A stretch of 64,000 bases of DNA from Sediminicola sp963974715 (GTDB taxonomy: Bacteria; Bacteroidota; Bacteroidia; Flavobacteriales; Flavobacteriaceae): positions 186,001 to 250,000 of the forward strand of contig CAXBDK010000002.1 in NCBI GenBank assembly GCA_963974715.1. The letters are read 5' to 3'. This document shows, one piece after another, positions 1-8,697 of this stretch; the stretch's first letter is position 1; every line of letters begins with the position of its first letter. The notes beneath the pieces were generated by a model. The model was not told the DNA's origin. It saw only the letters and a list, made by a program, of their open reading frames with translations, and did no database searches. A program made the position numbers and the translations under genes.

Positions 1-2
1 CT

Positions 3-1346
3 TTCTGTCAAATGCTTCAAAAATTTCTCAGTAAAAAGGGATATGATGTGGAAACCAGTTTTTCAGCATCGGAAGCAAAGATCAGGTTAAAGGAAACAGG
101 TTTTGATCTGGTACTTACCGATCTGCGCCTCCCCAATTATGATGGATTGACACTGCTCTCTGAAATAAAGGAAAACAATCCCAAGATTCCTGTCGTTGTA
201 ATGACTGGATATGCGGAGGTGGGCACTGCTGTCAATGCTATGAAAAAGGGGGCCTATGATTATATCTCCAAACCTTTTACCCCGGATGAGATCGTCATGG
301 TCATTCAAAATGCACTAAAGGACCAACTGGGAAATGTACCTTCGGAAGAGGTTTTTTCCAAAGGGAACACGGAGCCAAAGAAATCGAAACGCAACCTGGA
401 AACATCTGTACCTGTAAAGGGAGTTGTACGGGGAATAAGCGAAGCTTCTGAAAAATTGAACGAATATATCAAACTGGTGGCCCCTACAGATATGTCTATC
501 TTGATTACCGGAGAAAGTGGAACTGGAAAGGAAGTGACTGCCAAGGCCATTCATGATCAAAGCAAGAGGAAGGATTTTAATTTTGCGGCAGTGGACTGTG
601 GTGCCATCCCAAAGGAACTCGCCACAAGTGAATTTTTTGGACATGTGAAGGGTAGTTTTACCGGTGCGATAGAAGATAAGATAGGACATTTCGAATCTGC
701 CAATGGGGGCACCCTTTTCCTCGATGAAATAGGGAACCTGTCGTACGAAAACCAGATCCAATTGTTACGGGCATTACAGGAGCGGAAAATAAAGAGAGTG
801 GGAAGTACAAAGGAAATCCAAGTTGATGTGCGTATCATTACCGCCACCAATGAAGATCTATTGGAGGCGATAGAAAAAGGTACTTTTAGGGAAGATCTTT
901 ACCATAGGCTCAATGAGTTTTCCATACAGATCCCCTCTTTGGAGGACCGCTTTGAGGACTTAATGCTCTTTGCGGGCCATTTTCTTGACAAGGCCAACAT
1001 TTCCTTGGATAAAAATGTAACTTCCTTTTCTCCCGAAGTAATTCAGGCCTTCCAAGAGTATCACTGGCCCGGAAATCTTAGGGAACTACAGAATGTGATA
1101 AAAAGGGCAGTGCTATTAACCGTGGGAGAACAGGTCGAGATAAGTGTACTGCCCAAGGAGGTGACCCTGAAAAAGGAACGGCCCCTTGCAGTGGAAACAA
1201 ATTTCTCAAAGGAGGAATTTGAAAAGGAGCAGATTATCAAAGCCCTTAAGAAGACCAATTTCAACAAGTCCAAAGCAGCGAAACTATTACAGGTTACCCG
1301 AAAAACGCTCTATAATAGGATCAATCATTACGATCTTGACCTGTGA
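3..1346 (+). CDS. Sigma-54-dependent response regulator (NtrC/AtoC type), 5' end outside window
   Basis: Phosphorylation-controlled AAA+ activator of sigma-54 RNA polymerase. The frame is open to the left edge and the receiver's first beta strand and acidic pair are missing, so the true start lies upstream. Numbered from the first in-window Met (position 12): phospho-acceptor Asp37 (LTDLRLP), Thr65 (MTGYAE) and Lys87 (SKPF) of the receiver; Walker A GESGTGKE 167-174; sigma-54 contact loop GSFTGA 214-219, a Ser variant of the usual GAFTGA; Walker B GTLFLDEIG about 233-241; Fis-type helix-turn-helix 418-444. The gene converges on and overlaps the hybrid kinase by 26 bp. That kinase is a plausible partner, but this is only inferred from proximity. 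Confidence 0.93.
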   Translation, partial: FCQMLQKFLSKKGYDVETSFSASEAKIRLKETGFDLVLTDLRLPNYDGLTLLSEIKENNPKIPVVVMTGYAEVGTAVNAMKKGAYDYISKPFTPDEIVMVIQNALKDQLGNVPSEEVFSKGNTEPKKSKRNLETSVPVKGVVRGISEASEKLNEYIKLVAPTDMSILITGESGTGKEVTAKAIHDQSKRKDFNFAAVDCGAIPKELATSEFFGHVKGSFTGAIEDKIGHFESANGGTLFLDEIGNLSYENQIQLLRALQERKIKRVGSTKEIQVDVRIITATNEDLLEAIEKGTFREDLYHRLNEFSIQIPSLEDRFEDLMLFAGHFLDKANISLDKNVTSFSPEVIQAFQEYHWPGNLRELQNVIKRAVLLTVGEQVEISVLPKEVTLKKERPLAVETNFSKEEFEKEQIIKALKKTNFNKSKAAKLLQVTRKTLYNRINHYDLDL

Positions 1347-3846
1347 TCGGAGACTGTTGCAGATAGGACCGGATCGCCAATAGCATTACCGTAACATGGT
1401 TCCTTAAAGTGCCATAGGTTTTATTCAGTTCCTTGATCGCCATTGCGCTGGCCGGCAAAATCTCCAGACCTTCCAACAGAGGGACTATTTCCATGGCCTT
1501 TAATTGGCGGAACATGGGCAGCATCCTGTGAGCAATTGAATTTATCTGCGGATGGTCCATTGAATTGATCGCTACTTTCAAAAGTTCCATATTGCGTTCG
1601 GTATCCCCCATAAAAGTGTGCAGCACCTCTCCCATGGCTTCACTATTATCGCCCAAGAAGGTACCTATAACGTCCAAACTGAAGAGTTGCGAACCGGAAC
1701 TTGGTTTAGGTTGTGGGGCGGTTCCTTCCATTTTAGCGACCACCTTTGGAAAAAGTTGGGCTAGGATTTCCACCAGCGTATCCTTTGTAAATGGTTTCTG
1801 TAGCACCCCTTCAAATCCGGCATCTTCATACACTTTTTTTTCCAGGTCCCTTCTTCCCGTCATGGCCACAATGGGCTGTCCCTTATAATGGTCAAAAGAC
1901 TGTTTTCTAAGATTTTCCAAGACCTCGAACCCAGTTATATTGGGCATCTGTATATCGGTAAGTACCACATCGTATCGAATCTCGGCATCGTGTTCTATAT
2001 CTTCAAAATCGGAAAAGGTATAGGCAAAAATTTGAAGGCTGCTGCATACTTCCTTCAGCAGTCTCAACATGGCAGGGTCATCGTCCAATATCAGGAGGGA
2101 AAGATCTTTATGTGGCGCCATGGGGGTTTTGGGAGGCACCAGGGGGGTCTTGGAAAGTTCCAGGGGCAGTTCCACTATAAAGTTGCTTCCCTTATTTTCC
2201 TCGCTCTGTAAACTTATCTTGCCCCCTAAAAGGGTGGTAAGTTTTTTGGAAATGGTAAGTCCCAGGCCATAGCCACCATATCTTTTGTCCGTATCCGTGT
2301 CCGCTTGGGTAAATTCTTTAAAAATATGTTGCTGTTTTTCTTTTTTGATGCCGATACCGGAATCGATTATTTGGATCTTGGTCTTATAGGAGGCGTTGAC
2401 TTCTTTGATCACCGAGGCATCGATCTTTATAAAGCCTTCCGATGTAAATTTATAGGCATTCCCTATCAGGTTGCTCAGTATTTGCCGGATCCGCAAGGGA
2501 TCTCCCAGCACGGGATGGTCTAGCCGTCCATCTATTTCGATGATAAGGTTTAAATTTTTGGTGCGGTTATATTCTTGGATATGTTCGGCCGTTTCGCGGA
2601 TCAGTTCGGACAGGATAAAGGTCTTTTTTTGGAGATTGATCTTGCCAGCTTCCAGTTTGGAAAAATCGAGTAGGTCGTTTACCAGACTGTTGACATACCG
2701 GGAAGCTGACTTCACCTGTTTTAGGTAGGACACCTGCTTTCCGGTAAGCCCGGTGTTTTCCATAAGATCGGAATACCCCGAAATAGTGTTCAATGGTGTA
2801 CGTAGGTCATGGCTTACGGTAGAGATCAATTGTTCCCTGCTCTTTAAAAGTGATTCGGAGAATTTCTTTTCCTTTTCCAATCGCTGTCTGTACTGCTGTA
2901 CTTTCCAATAATCCTTTGTGATCAAAAATGTAAAGAGTCCCACGATAAGGAATCCAAGGAGCGATGCAAACCCTGCAAGGCGTATACTGCGGGTCAGTGC
3001 TTGCTGTTTTTTTACATTTTCGGTATAGGTGTTGGTAATGACCTCCTGCTCGAAGGCGGAAATGATATCCCTCAGTTGCCGGGACAGTTGAATATCGTTG
3101 CTGCTGAGTTCCAGTTCCTTCTGGGCCACGGTACGCTGGGATTTTCTGTTGTTCTGTTTTGCTTCCGCCAACAGGGATCGGGAAGCGGTAAGTACCGAGT
3201 CCACTTTTCTGGATCCCGGAATATTGGTAGAATCCTTTGGAACGTTCTCACTTAGGTACTCTGCCCATTTGCGTACCGTGCTCTGGGCTTCCGGTGGCAG
3301 TTCAAAATAATTGGGATTCAAGCTTTCCGGGGTAATTTTTCCTAGGGATTCCTCTATTCTGTTAAATTGGGCCAAAGCATTGTCAAGGGAACTGTTCTCT
3401 TCGTTCCTTGCCTTAATTTTCAACAGCTCCCTGCTGTTGTCCACCTTTTTCTGCAGTAAAAAATGTACACTGTCCAGCATTCTTTTTTGATGCTCGTTTT
3501 GGGAGAGCATCTTTAAGCTGTCAATGGCACTAAATACACTGTCTATTTTTTGGGTGTAGGCTTTAAAACTGGACGCTGTTTTTTTTTGAAGGGCTATTTT
3601 GGAGAGGCTTTCGGCCTCATAGAGTTCCGTTAGAAGGGATCCGGTTTTCAGAAGTTTGTTATCGTTTTGGGTGTCGGTCTGTGAGGACACGAACACTTTG
3701 ATCTCCGTGAAGATAAAATAGCCCACCACCAGTGCCAGTGCCCCTAGAATAAGGTAGCTAAAGATTATTTTAATGGTGAATCCACTCTTGGATTTGTTCA
3801 TGCCACGAAGCTTTTTCAGCGATGGTCTAAAGTACGTAATTGCCAT
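1321..3846 (-). CDS. Hybrid sensor histidine kinase with receiver and Hpt domains
   Basis: Membrane-bound phosphorelay kinase of 841 residues. Order: TM1 about 25-47; a long helical, probably periplasmic sensor region about 48-288; TM2 about 289-310; a coiled linker; HisKA with His346 (SHDLRTPLN); HATPase_c with N-box near 459-463, DSGIGI near 495-500 and GYGLGL near 525-530; receiver with DDD at 588-590 and phospho-acceptor Asp631; C-terminal Hpt domain with His773 (IAHRM). All phosphotransfer residues are present, so a complete His-Asp-His relay is likely. A second Met at residue 16 (position 3801), directly before the basic stretch leading into TM1, is an equally reasonable start. It overlaps the sigma-54 regulator at the 3' end and diverges from the riboswitch-controlled receptor. 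Confidence 0.9.
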   Translation of the reverse strand: MAITYFRPSLKKLRGMNKSKSGFTIKIIFSYLILGALALVVGYFIFTEIKVFVSSQTDTQNDNKLLKTGSLLTELYEAESLSKIALQKKTASSFKAYTQKIDSVFSAIDSLKMLSQNEHQKRMLDSVHFLLQKKVDNSRELLKIKARNEENSSLDNALAQFNRIEESLGKITPESLNPNYFELPPEAQSTVRKWAEYLSENVPKDSTNIPGSRKVDSVLTASRSLLAEAKQNNRKSQRTVAQKELELSSNDIQLSRQLRDIISAFEQEVITNTYTENVKKQQALTRSIRLAGFASLLGFLIVGLFTFLITKDYWKVQQYRQRLEKEKKFSESLLKSREQLISTVSHDLRTPLNTISGYSDLMENTGLTGKQVSYLKQVKSASRYVNSLVNDLLDFSKLEAGKINLQKKTFILSELIRETAEHIQEYNRTKNLNLIIEIDGRLDHPVLGDPLRIRQILSNLIGNAYKFTSEGFIKIDASVIKEVNASYKTKIQIIDSGIGIKKEKQQHIFKEFTQADTDTDKRYGGYGLGLTISKKLTTLLGGKISLQSEENKGSNFIVELPLELSKTPLVPPKTPMAPHKDLSLLILDDDPAMLRLLKEVCSSLQIFAYTFSDFEDIEHDAEIRYDVVLTDIQMPNITGFEVLENLRKQSFDHYKGQPIVAMTGRRDLEKKVYEDAGFEGVLQKPFTKDTLVEILAQLFPKVVAKMEGTAPQPKPSSGSQLFSLDVIGTFLGDNSEAMGEVLHTFMGDTERNMELLKVAINSMDHPQINSIAHRMLPMFRQLKAMEIVPLLEGLEILPASAMAIKELNKTYGTLRNHVTVMLLAIRSYLQQSPITGQDRND

Positions 3847-3911
3847 TTTAATGACGATAATTAAAAGTTAATTATTAACGGTTTTTATTATGAAATGTAA
3901 AAAGCGCAATG

Positions 3912-3919
3912 TAATTTTG
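3912..3919 (+). promoter_or_regulatory. Probable -7 promoter box of the thiamine receptor gene
   Basis: TAATTTTG is an exact match to the Bacteroidota TAnnTTTG box. Initiation about 7 nt downstream would begin the RNA almost exactly at the first stem of the TPP riboswitch, which supports the call. No clear -33 TTG at standard spacing was seen. Confidence 0.55.
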
Positions 3920-3925
3920 CCGCCA

Positions 3926-4004
3926 TCTCAAAGGGGTGCTTGTTTCGGCAGGCTGAGATTATACCCAAGGAACCTGGGCGGGTAATGCTGCCAAGGGATG
4001 CGTA
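3926..4004 (+). ncRNA. TPP (thiamine pyrophosphate) riboswitch / THI element
   Basis: The segment carries the conserved THI-box landmarks in order: GGGGTGC, then GCTGAGAT at 3952-3959, ACCC, GAACCTG at 3970-3976, GGGTAATGC at 3980-3988, and a closing GGGATGCG. This is the canonical aptamer that binds thiamine pyrophosphate. It lies about 115 nt before the start codon of a TonB-dependent receptor, matching the known Bacteroidota arrangement in which TPP riboswitches control outer-membrane thiamine receptors. Between aptamer and gene (about 4032-4048) is a short imperfect CCGG...CCGG hairpin without a U-tract, so I cannot tell whether control is by termination or by hiding the ribosome site. 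Confidence 0.93.
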
Positions 4005-4118
4005 AATCGCTATTTTGGATTTCATCGTTTTATTCTCCGGCACGTGTCCGGGGAAAAAACAAACAATCAATTTTTAACAAGAATAACGGCCCCTTTTATT
4101 CGTAACGAACATTTACGA

Positions 4119-6278
4119 ATGAAAACTTTATTCACAACATTTGCCGTTTTTGGCGCCGCAGTGTCGGTTCTGGGCCAAGAACAACCTATCGACTCCCTAG
4201 AGGGAAAAAAAATCACTTTGGACGAGGTGTTGGTCTCCGCCATTAGGGTCACCAAGGAATCACCTGTAACCTTTTCAAACCTTACCAAAGAACAGATCGC
4301 TCCCCGCAACCTGGGGCAGGACATTCCTGTGCTGATGAACTTTTTGCCCTCGGTGGTAACTACCTCCGATGCAGGTGCAGGGGTCGGTTATACAGGGATC
4401 CGGGTTCGGGGCAGTGATGCTACCAGGGTAAACGTGACCATTAACGGTGTTCCCTATAACGATTCGGAGTCGCACGGGACCTTTTGGGTCAATATGCCCG
4501 ATTTTGCCTCCTCCACGGAAAGTCTACAGTTACAGCGTGGGGTAGGAACATCCACGAATGGGGCAGGGGCCTTTGGCGCTAGCCTCAACCTGCTTACCGA
4601 CGCTATTTCCGAAGAGGGATACGCCCAAATTTCTTCCTCTATAGGAAGTTTCGGTACCTTTCGCAACAACCTAAAGTTCAGTACGGGATTGCTGAACGAC
4701 CATGTCGAGATCATGGGCCGTTTGTCCAAAATTGACTCGGACGGTTATATAGACAGGGCATCCTCCAAACTGGAGTCCTACTTTTTGCAAGGGGCCTTTA
4801 GGGATGACAATACCCTTATAAAGGCATTGTTGTTCGGCGGCCATGAGATCACCTACCAAGCTTGGAACGGAATAGATGCCGCCACCTTGGAGAACGACAG
4901 GACCTACAATTCGGCAGGAATGTATACCGATGAAAACGGAGCCGTCCAATTTTACGAAAATGAAGTGGACAATTATAAACAGGATCATTTTCAATTGTTG
5001 TGGAACCAACGCTTTTCCGGAAATTGGAGCACCAATCTAGCGCTTCACTATACCCGGGGAAGGGGATATTTTGAACAGTTCAGGGAAGATGACGACTTTG
5101 AAACATATGCCTTGCGGCCAATAGTGGTGGATGGGGAAGAGATTACCACCACGGACCTGATCAGGAGACGATGGCTGGACAACGATTTCTATGGGACCAC
5201 TTTTTCGGCCCAATACGACCCGGCCAATTTTAAATTGATTCTTGGGGGCGGTTGGAACAAGTACCAAGGAGATCATTTTGGGGAGGTTATCTGGGCGCGC
5301 TTTGCCGGCGATGGGTCGTATGGCGATCGTTATTACGATGACACCTCCACCAAGACCGACCTTAATTTCTTTTCAAAGGCCAATTATGCCATCAACGCCC
5401 ATTGGAGCCTGTATGCCGACCTACAGTACCGGACGGTAACCTATGAGGCCAACGGGGAGGATACCGGGTTGGTGGACGATGTTTTCCATTTCTTTAATCC
5501 CAAGGCCGGCCTTACCTATGATCTTGATCCCAGCAATAATTTTTATTTTTCCTATGCAAGGGCCCATCGTGAACCAAATAGGAACGACTATGAAAATGGA
5601 AGTCCCAAGCCGGAGAAACTGAACGATTTTGAACTGGGTTGGCGTTATGTGTCACAATGGCTTCAATTGAACACCAACGTCTATTATATGGGCTACAAAG
5701 ATCAATTGGTGCTTACAGGTGAACTCAACGATGTTGGAGCGCCACTACGGGCCAATGTGGGCGATAGTTATAGGATGGGGCTGGAAGTGGACGCAAATAT
5801 TGAACTGGGGAACAAATTTTCGGCACGGCCCAACATAGCGCTGAGCAGTAATAAAAACAAGGATTTGATCATTGTAAGGGATGGTGCCGTACAAAATTTG
5901 GGCAATACCACTATTGCATTTTCGCCATCCATTATAGTCGGGAACGCCCTGGCCTTTTCACCTTCCGACGACTTTACCCTTTCGTTGTTATCAAAATATG
6001 TGGGGGAACAATATATGAGCAATACGGACACCGAAGCTTCCAAACTGGACGGATATTTTACCACCGATGTAAACCTTAATTATGAAATTCAACTGAACGG
6101 TATGGTGAGGTCCATTGTACTTTCGGGTCTTATAAACAACGTATTTAACGAAAAATATGTCTCCAACGGATTTACCTATGTGGACGATTTTAGCACACCG
6201 GGAAATTCCTTTGAGGTGCAAGGTTACTACCCACAGGCAGGTACCAATTTTCTGCTGGGGGCGACCGTTAATTTTTAA
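4119..6278 (+). CDS. TonB-dependent outer-membrane receptor, probable thiamine transporter
   Basis: A 719-residue TonB-dependent receptor. The start at 4119 is chosen because it gives a signal peptide (MKTLFTTFAVFGAAVSVLGQ, cleaved after about residue 19); the longer frame from 4044 would read through the leader. After a short N-terminal segment (ITLDEVLVSA) comes the plug domain with the GIRVRGSDATRVNVTINGVP motif, then a beta barrel ending in an aromatic residue (ATVNF). There is no carboxypeptidase-like N-terminal domain. The upstream TPP riboswitch makes thiamine or a thiamine precursor the likely substrate; this is inferred from regulation, not from the protein. A terminator follows, so it appears monocistronic, without the pnuT and thiamine pyrophosphokinase genes that often accompany it. 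Confidence 0.9.
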   Translation: MKTLFTTFAVFGAAVSVLGQEQPIDSLEGKKITLDEVLVSAIRVTKESPVTFSNLTKEQIAPRNLGQDIPVLMNFLPSVVTTSDAGAGVGYTGIRVRGSDATRVNVTINGVPYNDSESHGTFWVNMPDFASSTESLQLQRGVGTSTNGAGAFGASLNLLTDAISEEGYAQISSSIGSFGTFRNNLKFSTGLLNDHVEIMGRLSKIDSDGYIDRASSKLESYFLQGAFRDDNTLIKALLFGGHEITYQAWNGIDAATLENDRTYNSAGMYTDENGAVQFYENEVDNYKQDHFQLLWNQRFSGNWSTNLALHYTRGRGYFEQFREDDDFETYALRPIVVDGEEITTTDLIRRRWLDNDFYGTTFSAQYDPANFKLILGGGWNKYQGDHFGEVIWARFAGDGSYGDRYYDDTSTKTDLNFFSKANYAINAHWSLYADLQYRTVTYEANGEDTGLVDDVFHFFNPKAGLTYDLDPSNNFYFSYARAHREPNRNDYENGSPKPEKLNDFELGWRYVSQWLQLNTNVYYMGYKDQLVLTGELNDVGAPLRANVGDSYRMGLEVDANIELGNKFSARPNIALSSNKNKDLIIVRDGAVQNLGNTTIAFSPSIIVGNALAFSPSDDFTLSLLSKYVGEQYMSNTDTEASKLDGYFTTDVNLNYEIQLNGMVRSIVLSGLINNVFNEKYVSNGFTYVDDFSTPGNSFEVQGYYPQAGTNFLLGATVNF

Positions 6279-6324
6279 AAAGGGACCAATATAGGGAAAA
6301 TAATAGTTTCGGTTCCTTTGATAT

Positions 6325-6362
6325 AAGGGCGGGCGTCCAGTTTTGGATGCGTGCCCTTTTTT
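6325..6362 (+). terminator. Rho-independent terminator after the thiamine receptor
   Basis: Hairpin with outer stem AAGGGC (6325-6330) / GCCCTT (6353-6358) and an inner stem around GCGTCCA / TGGATGC with one G-U pair, followed by a run of T. It isolates the riboswitch transcript from the oxidoreductase gene. Confidence 0.8.
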
Positions 6363-6375
6363 GGTTTAATTACCC

Positions 6376-6383
6376 TATTTTTG
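6376..6383 (+). promoter_or_regulatory. Possible -7 promoter box for the Gfo/Idh/MocA gene
   Basis: TATTTTTG matches TAnnTTTG and sits just past the preceding terminator, 49 nt before the next start codon. No -33 element at standard spacing. Confidence 0.4.
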
Positions 6384-6432
6384 TGATGGACCGGTGGCGG
6401 GAGCCTATTGAACGGTCCTTTTAAATTAAGCA

Positions 6433-7443
6433 ATGGACAAAAAAAAGTTGATAGATTCCCCAATTGGTTGGGGAATTATTGGTTGTGGTGCGGTAACCGA
6501 ATTAAAAAGTGGTCCCGCATACCAACTTACTCCCGATTTTAAGCTGACCGCCGTAATGCGCAGGGATGGGGTTAAAGCTGCCGATTATGCCAAGAGGCAC
6601 GGAGTACCAAAATTCTTTACCAGCGCGGAGCAACTTATAGCGGATCCAACAGTGGATGCGGTATATATTGCAACACCCCCCGATACGCACCTAAAGTACG
6701 GTATAATGGTCGCGAACGCCGGGAAGCCCTGCTGCATTGAAAAGCCCTTGGCTCCATCCTATAGGGAGAGCCTTGCCATATCGGATGCCTTCAAGCAACG
6801 GGGAATACCCCTGTTTTCTTCATATTACAGACGTTCATTGCCCCGTTTTTTAAAGGTAAAGCAATGGTTGGACGAAGGGCAAATAGGATCGATCCGGCAT
6901 ATCCGATGGCATTTGGGGAAGCCACCATCCGCCGCGGACCTATCCGGTCAATATAATTGGCGTACCGACCCTCTGGTTGCCCCAGGAGGATACTTTGACG
7001 ATCTGGCAAGTCACGGTCTGGATCTTTTCGTTTATTTCCTGGGCGCAGTGGAAAAAGCGTACGGCATAGCCACCAACCAACAAGGGCTGTACGGGGCCAT
7101 GGATGCCATTACTTCCTGTTGGATCCATAAAAATGGGATTACGGGGGAGGGCAGCTGGAATTTCGGCACCGTTGAAAGGGTCGATAAAGTGGCAATATTT
7201 GGAAGTATGGGCAGTGTGGAATTTTCCATCTTTAACGAAGAAGATATCGTGTTGAGGACCAAAGAAGGGGAAACCAGGCTATTCATCGACAATCCTTTAC
7301 ATGTACAGGAATACCATGTGGCCAACATCAGGGAACACCTTTTGGGCAACGGCCAACATCCTTCCACCGGGGAGACGGGCGCCCATACAAGTTGGTTTAT
7401 GGACCAAATATTGGGGAGCGGCGACAGGTCCACTACTATGTAA
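6433..7443 (+). CDS. Gfo/Idh/MocA-family NAD(P)-dependent oxidoreductase
   Basis: Soluble dehydrogenase of 336 residues in the glucose-fructose oxidoreductase / inositol dehydrogenase family, which oxidises or reduces sugar-like carbons. The N-terminal Rossmann fold shows IIGCGAVTE near residues 14-22, the conserved TPPDTH turn near 75-80 and the EKPLA motif (family catalytic Lys) near 98-102. The C-terminal half is the family's alpha/beta domain (GGYFDDLASHGLDLF contains the conserved G-x3-D...H pattern). Substrate cannot be told from the sequence. The next gene on the same strand, an ATP-grasp enzyme, begins 114 nt later behind a 12-bp palindrome, so co-transcription is uncertain. Confidence 0.87.
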   Translation: MDKKKLIDSPIGWGIIGCGAVTELKSGPAYQLTPDFKLTAVMRRDGVKAADYAKRHGVPKFFTSAEQLIADPTVDAVYIATPPDTHLKYGIMVANAGKPCCIEKPLAPSYRESLAISDAFKQRGIPLFSSYYRRSLPRFLKVKQWLDEGQIGSIRHIRWHLGKPPSAADLSGQYNWRTDPLVAPGGYFDDLASHGLDLFVYFLGAVEKAYGIATNQQGLYGAMDAITSCWIHKNGITGEGSWNFGTVERVDKVAIFGSMGSVEFSIFNEEDIVLRTKEGETRLFIDNPLHVQEYHVANIREHLLGNGQHPSTGETGAHTSWFMDQILGSGDRSTTM

Positions 7444-7528
7444 AATGGTCATGGAACGATTTTTTTTGACTTTTTGTGGACAATAGGATAACCCAGAAGG
7501 GCTTTCCCTTACTTTTAGCTTGTAACAA

Positions 7529-7540
7529 GTACCTAGGTAC
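7529..7540. repeat. Perfect 12-bp palindrome (candidate operator) before the ATP-grasp gene
   Basis: GTACCTAGGTAC is a perfect palindrome ending 17 nt before the start codon, with AT-rich flanks and a partial outer repeat (TTGTA / ACAAG). Size and position fit a dimeric repressor site. No regulator gene is adjacent. Confidence 0.45.
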
Positions 7541-7557
7541 AAGATAATTACATTCTT

Positions 7558-8685
7558 ATGTCCTGTATATCCGTTTTGATTCCTGACGGCGAAAGTGCTT
7601 TTGCGTTGCCCGTGCTACAGTGTTTGGCCGTGCAAAAGGACGTGAAGATCTATGCCATTTCCTCAAATCCCCGTTCTAGAATACGATATTCCAGACATTT
7701 GTCGGGATTCTTTTTATTTAAGGGTGGTGAAAATTTGGGGAACGCATGGCTGAGTTTTGTTAAGGTAGTTTTGTTACAGGAAAATATCGATGTGCTGCTT
7801 CCGGTGGATGAAAGTACAATTCGATATATTTCAAGTAACCGTGACATTTTTAAGGGCATTACTTCCTTGGCCCCCTTGCCCGATGTCGGTTCTTTTGATA
7901 TTGCGGTGAACAAGTGGACCTTGGCGCAGTGGGTAAATGAAAGGGCAATACCATGTCCCTTGACCCTTGATTGTAGCGAGGAACGAAATGTTGATGAAGA
8001 TATCATCGCAATAAACTTCCCTGTCCTGTTAAAACCCAAACAGGGAAGCGGAGGTAAGGGAATAGAATTTTATGATTGTCTTGAAAGTCTTTTTCTACGA
8101 TTTTCGAAATCCGCGGATACGGATAAATTTATCCTTCAGTCCTTTATACATGGATATGATATCGATTGCAGCGTACTTTGTAAGGAGGGAGAGGTTTTGG
8201 CCCATACCGTCCAGAAGAGACCGGAAATGGGAAATGGAAGGTTCACCCCTGCGCCAAATATAGATTTTTTGGAAAACCAAGAAGTTTTATCATTGGTTAA
8301 GGAAGTGGTCCGGACCTTGAATTGGAACGGCGTGGTACATTTTGATCTTCGGTACGATGAGTCTGAGAATAGAGTAAAGATAATAGAGATGAACTGTCGC
8401 TTTTGGGCAAGTATTACCGGGTCATTGGGCGCTGGGGTTAATTTCCCATATCTCTCCTGTCTTGTGGCAAAGGACATTCCCTTTGAATCCCCTGATTACC
8501 AACAGAACCGTTTTGTGAACGCAGGTACCGCCTTAAAAATAAAGTGCAAGGATTGGTTTGGAATGAACAAGTCCATGGAATTTTATGATCGATCTTCGCT
8601 TGAATTTATTTTAAGGGATCCCATCCCTTTTTTCTACGAAAGGTTAAACGGTTTTGGGCGTATTTTTAAAAATGGGAAAGCTTGA
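7558..8685 (+). CDS. ATP-grasp domain enzyme (carboxylate-amine ligase-like)
   Basis: Soluble protein of 375 residues with an N-terminal pre-ATP-grasp region (ISVLIPDGES...) and a central ATP-grasp fold. Visible motifs are FPVLLKPKQGSGGKGI near 158-173 (the Lys and glycine-rich loop binding ATP), an acidic segment LRYDESENRVKIIEMNCRFW near 262-281 whose E and N ligate the metals, and a C-terminal extension of about 80 residues. The family joins a carboxylate to an amine or thiol through an acyl-phosphate; relatives of this size act on small peptides, polar lipids or cell-surface sugars. The substrate is unknown. It converges on the Rieske-like lipoprotein gene with a 12-nt gap. Confidence 0.82.
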   Translation: MSCISVLIPDGESAFALPVLQCLAVQKDVKIYAISSNPRSRIRYSRHLSGFFLFKGGENLGNAWLSFVKVVLLQENIDVLLPVDESTIRYISSNRDIFKGITSLAPLPDVGSFDIAVNKWTLAQWVNERAIPCPLTLDCSEERNVDEDIIAINFPVLLKPKQGSGGKGIEFYDCLESLFLRFSKSADTDKFILQSFIHGYDIDCSVLCKEGEVLAHTVQKRPEMGNGRFTPAPNIDFLENQEVLSLVKEVVRTLNWNGVVHFDLRYDESENRVKIIEMNCRFWASITGSLGAGVNFPYLSCLVAKDIPFESPDYQQNRFVNAGTALKIKCKDWFGMNKSMEFYDRSSLEFILRDPIPFFYERLNGFGRIFKNGKA

Positions 8686-8697
8686 ACCTTTTTTTCC

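Noticed and set aside
4032..4060. CCGG hairpin downstream of the TPP aptamer as a terminator
   Set aside because: The stem is short with mismatches and followed by A rather than T; not a convincing intrinsic terminator.
4044..4118. Longer N-terminus for the thiamine receptor
   Set aside because: It would add 25 residues in front of a clear signal peptide, from a Met in the riboswitch-to-gene leader.
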